Notes under the pieces: generated by a model
Told to the model about the DNA's origin: nothing
Database searches by the model: none
Seen by the model: the letters and a program-made list of their open reading frames with translations, nothing else
Shown here: piece by piece, positions 17,016 through 26,077 of the stretch
Position numbering within the stretch: the first letter of the stretch is position 1
Layout: the number at the start of each line of letters is the position of its first letter
Made by a program: the position numbers and the translations under genes
NCBI RefSeq assembly: GCF_017592335.1
Contig: NZ_JACNMP010000024.1
Location: 1-53,501, forward strand
DNA: 53,501 nucleotides
Source: Pseudaestuariivita rosea
GTDB lineage: Bacteria; Pseudomonadota; Alphaproteobacteria; Rhodobacterales; Rhodobacteraceae
Direction of reading: 5' to 3'

Positions 17016-17624
17016 TCAGCGCTTGGATGGGCTGTTGGCAGAGACCGTCAAATCAACCGTTACATGACCATCGGGCGGGCCAAACTGGCAAAACGCCTGT
17101 TGCAGAGTAGCAAAAACAGGACCTGCATCGCCGGTCAGCCGGGTGCAAAAATTCTTGGACCGATCAAAGGTGCCGCTTTGCTTAAGAAAGTCGATGCAGC
17201 CCATAATCTCGGCCATATGATCGCCCGCGCCCATTACATAAAGCGAGAATTGGGCGTCTGTGGTTTGGCCTTTGTCTGGTGCCGCAACAATCGCGGCAAG
17301 GGCGTTTTCTTGGCGAGAGGAAAGCGGCTCTGACGGGTTCGCCAAAGCCCCTGTCTGGCAAATCTGGTCATCCGGTTCACCGGGACAGCCGCGTGACAGC
17401 GTCGCGCGCAGCACGACATGGACGCCTGTTGCAGCGGCGCTTGCGTAAAGATCACGCAATGCGGGAAATAGGACCTCGGGCGGGCCAACGATCAGGGTCG
17501 AAATGTCGTCGGTCTCAATCCGTAACTTATCACGCCACGGATCAAGCGCGCCGAGGGATGATAAAATCACGTCAACGAACCCGTCCGTCATCGGGTAAAG
17601 TGATACTTGTGCGCCTGCAAACAT
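17016..17624 (-). CDS. ykoF: YkoF-family thiamine/HMP-binding protein
   Basis: 202 residues carrying two copies of the YKOF-related ferredoxin-like domain: residues about 3-80 (AQVSLYPMTDGFVDVILSSL) and about 122-200 (AQFSLYVMGAGDHMAEIMGCI). YkoF from Bacillus binds thiamine and its pyrimidine moiety and is linked to HMP uptake. No signal peptide, so it acts in the cytoplasm, perhaps as a ligand-holding or regulatory partner of the importer. AGGAGG lies 8 nt before the ATG at 17624, directly after the TPP aptamer, so the riboswitch probably gates this ribosome site. Confidence 0.88.
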   Translation of the reverse strand: MFAGAQVSLYPMTDGFVDVILSSLGALDPWRDKLRIETDDISTLIVGPPEVLFPALRDLYASAAATGVHVVLRATLSRGCPGEPDDQICQTGALANPSEPLSSRQENALAAIVAAPDKGQTTDAQFSLYVMGAGDHMAEIMGCIDFLKQSGTFDRSKNFCTRLTGDAGPVFATLQQAFCQFGPPDGHVTVDLTVSANSPSKR

Positions 17625-17638
17625 ATATATGTCCTCCT

Positions 17639-17730
17639 TGCTACGCTGGCATTATCCAGATCAGCTTTGAGGGTCCGAAGGCTTGCGCCCGCATCTCAGC
17701 CGCGACATTACGCAGCTCCCCTGTGGTTGG
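17639..17730 (-). promoter_or_regulatory. TPP riboswitch (THI element)
   Basis: On the minus strand, reading from 17730 downwards, the conserved parts appear in order: ACAGGGGAGC (P1/P2 5' side), GCGGCTGAGA (pyrimidine-sensing loop CUGAGA), a variable stem, ACCCTC, then CTGATCTGGATAATGCCAGC (pyrophosphate helix) and GTAGCAAGGAGG. The last element is the ribosome site of the YkoF-type gene, so TPP binding probably blocks translation initiation, the common mechanism in proteobacteria. There is no U-tract terminator between aptamer and gene. Confidence 0.97.
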
Positions 17731-17848
17731 GCACGTATCGCAGCAGGTGTGGACGGGTACAAGCGAAATATGAATGCCATTGCGTCTTTGGACTGATCCT
17801 CCAAACACATGCGACGGCTTATCTTTGTACCGTTGTTTTCAAAGCAGC

Positions 17849-17871
17849 CATTTGTGGTCCGCCCACAAATG
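17849..17871. repeat. Perfect 9-bp inverted repeat
   Basis: CATTTGTGG - TCCGC - CCACAAATG. It lies in the 364-nt spacer between the riboswitch and the DsbA gene, with no T run on either side. It could be an operator or a transcript-end hairpin of the DsbA-M48 operon. Confidence 0.55.
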
Positions 17872-17945
17872 TCCGAAAAATCCGCACAGTAGACACATCT
17901 ATTAAGGCTTACAGACTGGGCGTGTGTGTTTGGGTGTTTAGCGGT

Positions 17946-17972
17946 GGAGGTCCCGGATCGGGTCCGGGACTG
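17946..17972. repeat. Family B palindrome, copy 4
   Basis: GGAGGTCCCGGATC-GG-GTCCGGGAC, 16 nt beyond the stop of the DsbA-like gene. Confidence 0.8.
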
Positions 17973-17988
17973 CTCAGATGGTGGGATG

Positions 17989-18732
17989 TTAGTTTGCGCG
18001 GACGTCCTGGACGATGTTTCGCATGTCTTCCAGGGGCAGGTAGCCGCGCAGCATTTCGTCTTCGACGATGAACGTGGGTGTGCCGCTGATGCCCATGGTC
18101 TGGGCCAGGGCGCGGTTTTCGGCGATGACCTGCGTGACCTGATCACTGCCCATCCGTTCGGTCACGGCCATCGGGTCAAGGTTCAGTTCCTGCGCCAGAC
18201 GGGTGATCGACGCCGCGGTCAGGTCGTTGCGCATGGTGATCAGGGTGTCGTGGGCCTGCTTATACGCCTCGGGCCCGCCCAGTTGCAGGGTGGCGATGGC
18301 GAAGCGGGATGAGATTTCGGACTGTTCGCCCAGGATCGGGAATTCCTTGATCACCAGGCGGATGTTGCCGTCGGTTTCGACCAGTTCGGTGACCTCGCTG
18401 TGGGCGCGGCGGCAGAAGCCGCAGCGGTAGTCGATGAATTCGACCATGGTCACGTCACCTTCGGGGTTGCCGCCGACCCAGGAATGGTCGTCGCCAAAGA
18501 TCGCCTCGGCGTTGGCGCTGATCATTTCCTGATCCTGGGCGGCCTGGGCGATGGCCTGGCGGTTTTCCAGTTCCTGCACGACTTCGGACAGCACCTCGGG
18601 GTTTTCCAGCAGATAGCTGCGGACCGCCTGACCGAAGGCATCGCGTTCGGCGTCGGTCATGTTGTCGAGGTCCAGCGCCTGGGCGGGCAGGGCCAGCGTC
18701 AGGGCGGTCAGGGGGGCGTAAAGGTATCTCAT
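17989..18732 (-). CDS. DsbA-family thiol:disulfide oxidoreductase (Com1-like)
   Basis: 247 residues. The signal peptide MRYLYAPLTALTLALPAQA leads to a helical Com1-type linker (about 24-75) and a thioredoxin-fold DsbA domain. Active site Cys104-Gly-Phe-Cys107 in FIDYRCGFCRRAH; the cis-proline loop is GTPTFIV near the C terminus. It would form or shuffle disulfides in periplasmic proteins. The start at 18732 overlaps the upstream M48 protease stop by 4 nt (ATGA), with AAAGGAA before it; an in-frame extension to 18795 would run inside the protease gene. The pairing with a periplasmic metalloprotease suggests joint envelope quality control. Confidence 0.93.
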   Translation of the reverse strand: MRYLYAPLTALTLALPAQALDLDNMTDAERDAFGQAVRSYLLENPEVLSEVVQELENRQAIAQAAQDQEMISANAEAIFGDDHSWVGGNPEGDVTMVEFIDYRCGFCRRAHSEVTELVETDGNIRLVIKEFPILGEQSEISSRFAIATLQLGGPEAYKQAHDTLITMRNDLTAASITRLAQELNLDPMAVTERMGSDQVTQVIAENRALAQTMGISGTPTFIVEDEMLRGYLPLEDMRNIVQDVRAN

Positions 18733-20069
18733 CCGCGGTTCCTTTGTTTTTCGGCGGCACTGGCGGCACGAAGCACATCCATCGCGCGTTGCCAAGAGGC
18801 AGATCCATTGGGCAACAGGTCCGAGGCGCGCTTGGCGTGCACGCTGGCATCACGCATCCGGCCTTGCAGGGCATAGCGTTCAGCGGTGGCCAGCGACGCC
18901 ATGCCGTTTTGTCCGGTTTTGGCATAGGCCACGGCCAGATCGCGCAGCACACGGGCATTATAGGGATCGCGTGAGCGGGATTTTTCCAGCACGGACAGGG
19001 CATTGCGCACGCTGTCGCGGGTGTCAATGGCCAGCAGGGTGCGGCCATAGCCCGCCAGGATCAGCGGCTGGTTGGGCGACAGATCGACGGCGCGGCGATA
19101 GGATTGCGCGGCGGCGTTGAACTGACGATTATCGTGCAGGATCAGGCCTTTCAGTTCGTGGGCGTAAGGATTACGCGGGTTTTTCGCGATCAGCTTGTCA
19201 ATTTCGGCCACGGCGCGGCGGGCATCGGGTTGCAGGTGATAGGCCACGGCGCGGCGCATGGTCGACACGTTATCGGTCTGGTTGCGCACCTTGCGCAGGG
19301 TCCATCTGGACGACCGTTTGAAGGCAGACAGTTTGCCCTGGACGACGTTGAACCAATATTGTGCCTCGCGGGTTGTTTCGAACCGCCCTTCATAGGCGGC
19401 GACGGCGGCTTTGACATCGCGAATTCGGGCGCTGTTCAGCGGGTGTGTGCGCGAATAGGGGTCCTGACGGCCTGCGCTTAGGGCTTCTTGCCCGCGAAAA
19501 ATTTCCAACAGGCTGATATTGGCGGTCGGATCGATGCCGGCGGCCACCATGTAACGGATGCCCGCGCGATCGGCCGAGCTTTCTTCGTTCCGGGTATGGG
19601 CCAGAAAGACACGGTTTGCGCTGGAACTGGCCCCGACGGCAAAACCACCTGCCGCATCGGGGTCGGCCCCTGCTGCACCGGCGGCCACCGCCAGGCCAAG
19701 GGCCGCGGCCGAGATCATGCGGGAATTGCGAAAGTTCTGTACGCGGCGGGTCAGGTGGCCGTTGGCGATATGGGCGGCCTCATGTGCGATGACGGCCTGC
19801 AGTTCCTCGGGCCGTTCCAGGCGCATCACAAGACCGCTGTGCAGAAAGATCGCGCGTCCGTCGATGACAAAGGCGTTCAGGCTTTCATCATCAATCAGCA
19901 CGATCTTGACGCTGCTGGGGTTCAGACCGGCGGCCAGCAGAATGGGGCGGGCCAGTTCATCCAGGCCCCGCTCGACCTCGGCATCGCGCAGGAAGGTGAC
20001 GCTGCGCGCCATGGCGGTGGTGGCCAGCGTTGTGAATATCAAAAAGAGAATGATGAAAAATCTGTGCAT
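18729..20069 (-). CDS. M48 family metalloprotease with TPR domain (BepA-like)
   Basis: 446 residues from MHRFFIILFLIFTTLATTAMA, a clear signal peptide; in-frame ATGs further upstream would precede it with unrelated sequence and overlap the divergent aminotransferase start. The zinc motif H96-E-A-A-H100 (IAHEAAHIANGH) is followed by the M48 third-ligand region NEESSADRAGIRYM. The C-terminal 190 residues form tetratricopeptide repeats (NPYAHELKGLILHDN, LSPNQPLILAGYGRTLL). BepA-type proteins degrade or assist misfolded outer-membrane proteins in the periplasm. It is translationally coupled to the DsbA-like gene. The 55-nt gap to the divergent aminotransferase must hold both promoters. Confidence 0.93.
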   Translation of the reverse strand: MHRFFIILFLIFTTLATTAMARSVTFLRDAEVERGLDELARPILLAAGLNPSSVKIVLIDDESLNAFVIDGRAIFLHSGLVMRLERPEELQAVIAHEAAHIANGHLTRRVQNFRNSRMISAAALGLAVAAGAAGADPDAAGGFAVGASSSANRVFLAHTRNEESSADRAGIRYMVAAGIDPTANISLLEIFRGQEALSAGRQDPYSRTHPLNSARIRDVKAAVAAYEGRFETTREAQYWFNVVQGKLSAFKRSSRWTLRKVRNQTDNVSTMRRAVAYHLQPDARRAVAEIDKLIAKNPRNPYAHELKGLILHDNRQFNAAAQSYRRAVDLSPNQPLILAGYGRTLLAIDTRDSVRNALSVLEKSRSRDPYNARVLRDLAVAYAKTGQNGMASLATAERYALQGRMRDASVHAKRASDLLPNGSASWQRAMDVLRAASAAEKQRNRG

Positions 20070-20124
20070 TGACGTTGCCGTACCCTGCTGCTTGAAGCTG
20101 TAGACCCAGTTTAAGAGGTGACGC

Positions 20125-21267
20125 ATGAGAAACTCAACCCGTGGCGATGTCGATGCCTTTATTGTGATGGATGTCATGCAGGCCGCGGCAAGGGCCGAGG
20201 CCGCGGGGCGCCATATTATTCATATGGAGGTCGGCCAGCCCGGCACAGGCGCGCCCAAGGCGGCGGTGCAGGCGGTTGAGGCCGCGATGGGGCAGGGCGC
20301 GATGGGCTATACCGTGGCGCTTGGGTTGCCGGTGCTGCGGGACCGGATCGCGCAGATTTATCAGGACTGGTATGGGGTTACGGTCGACCCTGCGCGCATT
20401 ATCGTGACGCCCGGATCGTCGGGTGCGTTCATTCTGGCGTTTTCGGCGCTGTTTGATGCAGGCGATCGTGTTGGGGTGGGCGAACCCGGTTATCCGTCCT
20501 ATCGGCAGATTTTGAAGGCGATGAGCCTGGTGCCCGTGGGCCTGCAATGTTCGGCAGAAAACCGCTATCAGCCGGTGCCGGATCAGATCAGGGGGCAGGA
20601 TCTGGCGGGGTTGATGGTGGCCTCACCGGCTAATCCGTCGGGGACAATGTTGTCATCAGGTGATCTGACCGGGCTGATCCAGGTCTGTCAGGCGCAGGGG
20701 ACCAGTTTCATCAGTGATGAGATTTACCATGGCATCCAATATAATCGCAAAGCCGTCAGCGCGCTGGAAATCAGCGATGACGTCTATGTAATCAATTCGT
20801 TTTCCAAGTATTTCAGCATGACCGGCTGGCGTGTGGGCTGGATGGTGGTGCCGCCGGATCACGTTCGTCAGGTGGAACGGCTGGCCCAGAACATGTTCAT
20901 CTGTGCGCCGCACGTGTCGCAACTGGCCGCCCTGGCCGCGATGGACGCGCAGGATGAATTGCAGGCCAATCTGGCGGTTTATGCCGAAAACCGGCGATTG
21001 TTGCTGGACGAGCTGCCAAAGATCGGCTTCGACAAGATCGCCCCACCCGATGGGGCGTTTTACGTCTATGCCGATGTCAGCGCGATGACCGATGACAGTC
21101 TGGGTTTCGCCGCCGAGATTTTGGAACAGGCCGGTGTTGCCGTGACCCCCGGCCTGGATTTCGACCCGGTGCGCGGCGGTCAGACTCTGCGGTTTTCCTA
21201 CGCCGGATCGACCGAGGATATGCGTGAGGGATTGAGCCGGTTGCGTGCGTTCATGCACGCACGCTGA
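20125..21267 (+). CDS. PLP-dependent class I/II aminotransferase
   Basis: A 380-residue fold-type I aminotransferase. Cofactor lysine Lys228 in SFSKYFSMTGWRVGW; ASPANPSGTM around 167-175 and the SDEIYHGI motif at 198-204 hold the cofactor; the C-terminal arginine in LRFSYAGS binds the substrate carboxylate. GAGGTGACGC precedes the ATG. The close relation is to the aspartate/aromatic aminotransferase-like group; the exact amino acid substrate is not readable. Transcribed divergently from the M48 protease. Confidence 0.9.
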   Translation: MRNSTRGDVDAFIVMDVMQAAARAEAAGRHIIHMEVGQPGTGAPKAAVQAVEAAMGQGAMGYTVALGLPVLRDRIAQIYQDWYGVTVDPARIIVTPGSSGAFILAFSALFDAGDRVGVGEPGYPSYRQILKAMSLVPVGLQCSAENRYQPVPDQIRGQDLAGLMVASPANPSGTMLSSGDLTGLIQVCQAQGTSFISDEIYHGIQYNRKAVSALEISDDVYVINSFSKYFSMTGWRVGWMVVPPDHVRQVERLAQNMFICAPHVSQLAALAAMDAQDELQANLAVYAENRRLLLDELPKIGFDKIAPPDGAFYVYADVSAMTDDSLGFAAEILEQAGVAVTPGLDFDPVRGGQTLRFSYAGSTEDMREGLSRLRAFMHAR

Positions 21268-21364
21268 ATATCTTTTCTAAGATTGCGACTACAGCATAAA
21301 TCTGCCCATATTGTCACTTTTCGGCGACAGGGCCCATGGCAACATGTTGGGGGCGCTTGCCTTT

Positions 21365-21988
21365 ATGAGCAAGGTCCTGACTTGGTGCGTCCAGGGGCAG
21401 CCACAGGGGGACAGGAATTTGGGGTTCAGAATTTGCTATTTGGCCAGCAGGGCCGAACCGAAACAGTTGGTTCATGCACTTGGACTAGAGATTGAGGGAT
21501 CAGCTGACGAAATGCCAGTCGACAATTGGTGGGTCGCGCGGCTGACCAAAAGCGGCTGGACCGTTTTATGGTCGGAAGATCAGGGGTTTGGTCAAGCGTC
21601 GTCAGATAAGATCGCAGAGCAGCTATATGATTTTCAGACCTATATCTGCGAGGTCAATGAAACCGTCATGCACAGTTCCGCTGAATTCTGGCATCGGGGC
21701 GAACAAATCTGGAAGATGTCGCATGATGGAAGCGACTCTGACCGTCGGAATTTAAGTGAAACGGGTACCCTGCCTGACGGCTATAAGCAGATCAGGAAAA
21801 AGCATTTTGCGCTTCAGGATGCCGACGTCGAAAATGTTGATCACATCTTTGATATTCCCCTGAACCTGGCCGCTTTGGATATCGGTTTCAGACATGAGGA
21901 ATATCTGGAAGAGGGCGATGTGGACCAGTTTCTTGTACTGACTGCTCCGAAAAAGAAGGGCTTTCTGTCCCGCATTTTCGGAGCCTGA
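21365..21988 (+). CDS. Cytosolic protein, unknown function
   Basis: About 207 residues if started at the ATG 21365; the open frame begins at a TTG at 21311, and neither has a good ribosome site (GGGGG about 11 nt upstream of 21365). Acidic and tryptophan-containing, with no signal or membrane segment. The C terminus ends in a basic-aromatic tail, KKKGFLSRIFGA. No family recognised. GC is lower than in the neighbouring aminotransferase and amidase genes, and the gene lies alone between them. Confidence 0.6.
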   Translation: MSKVLTWCVQGQPQGDRNLGFRICYLASRAEPKQLVHALGLEIEGSADEMPVDNWWVARLTKSGWTVLWSEDQGFGQASSDKIAEQLYDFQTYICEVNETVMHSSAEFWHRGEQIWKMSHDGSDSDRRNLSETGTLPDGYKQIRKKHFALQDADVENVDHIFDIPLNLAALDIGFRHEEYLEEGDVDQFLVLTAPKKKGFLSRIFGA

Positions 21989-22154
21989 CACCAGCGCCGC
22001 CTGATCCGTTTTGCGCGGCCAAAACAAAAGAAAACAGGCCAATGGGGCAGGTATGACAGTGCGACGTTACGGCTTTGCGCGTGACGAACCTGTGATGAAT
22101 TCCGGTTTTATGTCGGTTGGTTTTGGTGTATCCAATCAAAAAAAGAGCAGTGGA

Positions 22155-23345
22155 ATGATCAAGCAGGTTTTTCTGGCTTTTGTAGCCTGTCTAGGTGTTG
22201 CCAGTGCCGCCTGGGCGCAGGATGTGCCGCAGACGGCGCGGGTCGATGTGGCCAGAAGCAGTATTTCCGACACCCGCGATGGGCTGAATGTAGCGTTGCA
22301 TCTGGACCGCGCGGTGCCGTATCGCGCCTTTACACTGGACGATCCGCGACGGCTGGTGTTGGATTTTCGGTCGCTGGACTGGACGGGGGTTCGTCCGGCG
22401 GTGGTGTTGAACGCTGATAACGCCCGCAATCTGCGCTTTGGTCGGATTGGCGATGGCTGGTCGCGGATGATCCTTGATTTGGCGCAACCGATGGTCGTGG
22501 ACCACGCGACCCTGCGTGGGGGGCTTCTGGACGTTGATCTGAAAGCTGTGGATCAGGCGACGTTTGCCCTGGCCTCGAACGTGCCTGAGGGCTTGGATTG
22601 GCAGATCGATGCACCGCTTCGGACCGTGGTGTCCGATGACAACCGGTTGATCGTCATGTTGGATCCAGGGCACGGCGGTATTGATCCCGGTGCCATGGTG
22701 GGCGGTTTGGTTGAGGCCGATCTTATGCTGGAATTTGCCCGCGAACTGCGCGCCATGTTGACCCAGACAGGACAGGTCGATGTGGTGTTGACGCGCGATG
22801 CGGATGTGTTTGTGCCGCTGGGCGCACGGATTTCAGCGGCGCATCGGGCGCGGGCGGATCTGTTTATCTCGCTCCACGCCGATGTTCTGCCCGAAGGCCA
22901 GGCGCGGGGGGCTACGGTCTATACGCTGGCCAAAACGGCGTCAGATACCGCATCGGCCCTGTTGGCGCAGCGCCATGATCGCGCAGATTTGATCGCGGGT
23001 GTAGACCTTAGCGCGCAGGACGATCAGATCGCCATGGTGCTGATGGATATCGCCCGGCTGGAAACGGACCCGCGGTCGGTGCATCTGGCGCAAACGCTGG
23101 TCAAGGGGTTGGACAAACACGCAGGGCCCATCAATTCGCGGCCGCATCGTCAGGCGGGGTTCAACGTGCTGAAAGCGGCCGATATCCCGTCTGTGTTGAT
23201 CGAACTGGGCTTCATGTCCGACGCAACCGACCGCAAGCGCCTGCAATCGCCCGAATGGCGCGCCAAGGCCGCACGTGGTATAACCGAGGCGATCCTGCTG
23301 TGGCAGCATGGCGATCAGGCGCGCGCGCGTCTTGTGCGGAACTGA
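22155..23345 (+). CDS. amiC: N-acetylmuramoyl-L-alanine amidase (AmiC-like)
   Basis: 396 residues. Signal peptide MIKQVFLAFVACLGVASAAWAQ, then an AMIN domain (about 27-135) that targets peptidoglycan or the septum, then a zinc Amidase_3 domain. Zinc ligands: His173 in LDPGHGGIDPG, Glu187, and the His in LFISLHADVL; catalytic Glu in SVLIELGFMSD. It cleaves stem peptides from glycan chains during cell separation. I chose 22155 because the open frame upstream to 22011 lacks a signal peptide. The PBP1A gene follows 121 nt downstream, forming a cell-wall block. Confidence 0.94.
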   Translation: MIKQVFLAFVACLGVASAAWAQDVPQTARVDVARSSISDTRDGLNVALHLDRAVPYRAFTLDDPRRLVLDFRSLDWTGVRPAVVLNADNARNLRFGRIGDGWSRMILDLAQPMVVDHATLRGGLLDVDLKAVDQATFALASNVPEGLDWQIDAPLRTVVSDDNRLIVMLDPGHGGIDPGAMVGGLVEADLMLEFARELRAMLTQTGQVDVVLTRDADVFVPLGARISAAHRARADLFISLHADVLPEGQARGATVYTLAKTASDTASALLAQRHDRADLIAGVDLSAQDDQIAMVLMDIARLETDPRSVHLAQTLVKGLDKHAGPINSRPHRQAGFNVLKAADIPSVLIELGFMSDATDRKRLQSPEWRAKAARGITEAILLWQHGDQARARLVRN

Positions 23346-23466
23346 TGAAAGGTGTTGCGGGTTTGCCGAAAACAGGTGCGTTCGGCGAAAAATAGCTTGA
23401 GCTGCCTTTTGACCCCGAAGCGCAAGCCGCGTATATAGAACAGGCAAAATCCGGAGACTTGACCCC

Positions 23467-26019
23467 GTGCTTAGATTTATAACTTCATTCCTCGGCGCGA
23501 TATTTACGATGCTGACGCTTGGTGCGGTTTTTGTCGCGCTGGCCATCGGTGGCGTGTTCTGGATTTACAGCCATGATCTGCCCAGCCACGAAAGTCTGGC
23601 GCAGTACACACCCAAGACGATCAGCCGGATTTATTCGGGCGAAGGTCGGATCATCGACGAATTCGCCAATGAGCGGCGTTTGTTTGCATCTTCGGAAGAA
23701 ATCCCTGAACTGGTCAAACAGGCCTTTATTTCGGCTGAGGACAAGAATTTCTACACCCATTCAGGTTACGACACCCGCGGTATGGCGGCGGCCTTTGTCG
23801 ATGCGGTGAAATCGCGCGGTGAAAACCTGCGCGGTGCGTCGACGATCACGCAGCAGGTGACCAAGAATATCCTTTTGTCCAGCGACCGCACGGCCGAGCG
23901 TAAGATCAAGGAACTGATCCTGGCCAATCGGATTGATCAGGCGCTTGAGAAGGAAGAGGTTCTGGAAATCTATCTGAATGAGATTTTCCTGGGCCAGAAT
24001 TCCTATGGTGTTGCGGCTGCGGCGCAGACCTATTTCAATAAGCCCCTGCGTGACCTGACGATTGAGGAAGCCGCCTATCTGGCCGTGCTGCCAAAGGCGC
24101 CGTCGCGGTATCATCCGGTCCGTCAAATGGACCGGGCCGTTGCACGACGCAATTTCGTTCTGCGTGAGATGAACGAAAACGGGCATATCACCGATGAAGA
24201 ATACCAAGTGGCGCTGGCCGCACCGTTGAAGACCGTCCAGAACGGTGACTTCGAGCCTTTCAAGGCCAGCCTGCCGCCACGGGATTATTTCACTGATGAA
24301 ATTCGGCGTCAGCTGAGCCAGGATTTCGGGGAAGAAGAATTCTTTTCCGGTGGTCTGAGCGTCCGTGCCACCGTTGAGCCTGAGATGCAGCTTGAAGCGG
24401 CGCGTGCCTTGCGTACGGCGCTTGAGAAATACGATCGCGACCAGGGCGTCTGGCGCGGGTCCGGCAAAACGCTGGATGTTGCATTGCTGGACGACGAACA
24501 GAAATGGCGCGAGGCCCTGGCCGAGGTAGAGATCGCCCGTGACGTCGAACTGGTGCATCCCTGGTATCCAGCCGTTGTGTTGCGGGTTGGCAATAATGAT
24601 GCCCGTATCGGGATCGAAGGCGTCCCCGATGATGAGGACGGCCACTGGATTCCCGCGAAAGATGTGCAGTGGGCGCGCAAACAACGCGAAGACGGGTCGC
24701 TTGCCCGTCAGGCACGTGTGGCCGGTGATCTGCTTGAGGTGGGTGATATTGTTCACGTCCGTCAGATCACGCGCGATGACGATGGCAGCTTTGTCCGCTG
24801 GTCGCTGCGTCAGGTGCCCGAGGTGCAGGGCGGCTTTATGGCCATGGATGTGCATACCGGCCGTGTGATTGCGATGCAGGGTGGATTTTCTTATCAGCAT
24901 TCGGTCTTTAACCGCGCCACGCAGGCGCTGCGCCAACCCGGTTCGGCCTTCAAGCCCTTTGTGTATGCGGCGGCGCTGGACAGTGGCTATACACCCGCGA
25001 CGATCGTGGTGGATGCCCCGATCGAAATCGACACGCCAGAAGGCCTCTGGCGGCCCAAGAACTCAACCAGTCGTTTTTATGGGCCGACGCCTCTGCGTAC
25101 CGGGATCGAATGGTCGCGTAACCTGATGACCATCCGCCTGGCTGAAGAGGTCACGATGGACACGGTGTCCTATTATGCCGAACGCTTTGGTGTTTATGAC
25201 AATATGGACCGGTTCCTGTCGAATTCGCTGGGTGCGGATGAAACGACATTATTCCGCATGGTGGCGGCCTATGCCATGTTTGCCAATGGCGGCGAACGCG
25301 TGCATCCAACGCTGGTTGACCGGGTGCAGGACCGTTACGGGCGCACGATTTATCGCCATGATCAGCGGACCTGCGAAGACTGCGATGTGGCCTCTTTGAC
25401 GCCGGGATATGCGCCGCACATCTATTCGAACCGCAGACAGGTGATTGATGCGATCACGGCCTATCAGCTGACCTCGATGATGGAAGGTGTCGTTCAGCGC
25501 GGGACGGCCAGCCGCACCGTGAACCTGCCTGTGCCCACAGCGGGCAAAACGGGCACGACGAATGATGCCAGGGATGTCTGGTTTGTCGGCTTTACCTCAA
25601 ATATCGTGGCAGGCTGCTATATCGGATATGATCGTCCGCAGCCCCTGGGCGAAGAGGCCGGGGGCGGATCAATGTGTGGCCCCGTCTTTAACGACTTTAT
25701 GTTGAAGGCTGTCGAGAAATATGGCGGCAGTGAATTTCAGGTGCCCCCCGGCGGCCGCTTTATCAAGATTGACCGGTTCACCGGTGCACGCCTGCCCGAC
25801 AGTGCCTATGGCGATAATGTTGTGGCCGAATACTTCCGTGACGGGGAAGAGCCTGTCTTTAACGTGATCTTCGACGGCGGCTTTGCGATGGGAAGCGATC
25901 TGCCGATGGTTCAGGAAGACACTGGATCGCGTCAGCAGGTGACGACGGCCACCGGCGGCACAGCGATTGTGACACCCAATGCCAGTGCAGGTGCCTTGCA
26001 ATCCGGCGGCCTTTATTAA
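23467..26019 (+). CDS. mrcA: Class A penicillin-binding protein 1A
   Basis: An 850-residue bifunctional murein synthase. One N-terminal membrane helix (about 10-34). The GT51 glycosyltransferase domain carries Glu91 in SAEDKNFYTHSG, then RGASTITQQVTKN and KEEVLEIYLNEIFLGQNSYGV. A middle OB-like insert of about 200 residues follows. The transpeptidase domain has Ser493 and Lys496 in QPGSAFKP, an SxN-type motif further on, and Lys694-Thr-Gly in GKTGTTND. The start is a GTG at 23467 with GGAGAC about 10 nt upstream. It polymerises and cross-links peptidoglycan; MltG (9708) cuts its nascent strands. Confidence 0.95.
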   Translation: MLRFITSFLGAIFTMLTLGAVFVALAIGGVFWIYSHDLPSHESLAQYTPKTISRIYSGEGRIIDEFANERRLFASSEEIPELVKQAFISAEDKNFYTHSGYDTRGMAAAFVDAVKSRGENLRGASTITQQVTKNILLSSDRTAERKIKELILANRIDQALEKEEVLEIYLNEIFLGQNSYGVAAAAQTYFNKPLRDLTIEEAAYLAVLPKAPSRYHPVRQMDRAVARRNFVLREMNENGHITDEEYQVALAAPLKTVQNGDFEPFKASLPPRDYFTDEIRRQLSQDFGEEEFFSGGLSVRATVEPEMQLEAARALRTALEKYDRDQGVWRGSGKTLDVALLDDEQKWREALAEVEIARDVELVHPWYPAVVLRVGNNDARIGIEGVPDDEDGHWIPAKDVQWARKQREDGSLARQARVAGDLLEVGDIVHVRQITRDDDGSFVRWSLRQVPEVQGGFMAMDVHTGRVIAMQGGFSYQHSVFNRATQALRQPGSAFKPFVYAAALDSGYTPATIVVDAPIEIDTPEGLWRPKNSTSRFYGPTPLRTGIEWSRNLMTIRLAEEVTMDTVSYYAERFGVYDNMDRFLSNSLGADETTLFRMVAAYAMFANGGERVHPTLVDRVQDRYGRTIYRHDQRTCEDCDVASLTPGYAPHIYSNRRQVIDAITAYQLTSMMEGVVQRGTASRTVNLPVPTAGKTGTTNDARDVWFVGFTSNIVAGCYIGYDRPQPLGEEAGGGSMCGPVFNDFMLKAVEKYGGSEFQVPPGGRFIKIDRFTGARLPDSAYGDNVVAEYFRDGEEPVFNVIFDGGFAMGSDLPMVQEDTGSRQQVTTATGGTAIVTPNASAGALQSGGLY

Positions 26020-26077
26020 CTTGTCGACCGTTTCGGCCTGCGGTATCAGACGCCCCTGATCATGGTAGGAGCGTTTG

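Noticed and set aside
23761-24936. 391-codon minus-strand frame within PBP1A
   Set aside because: Shadow of the PBP1A gene; the plus-strand protein has every GT51 and transpeptidase motif.
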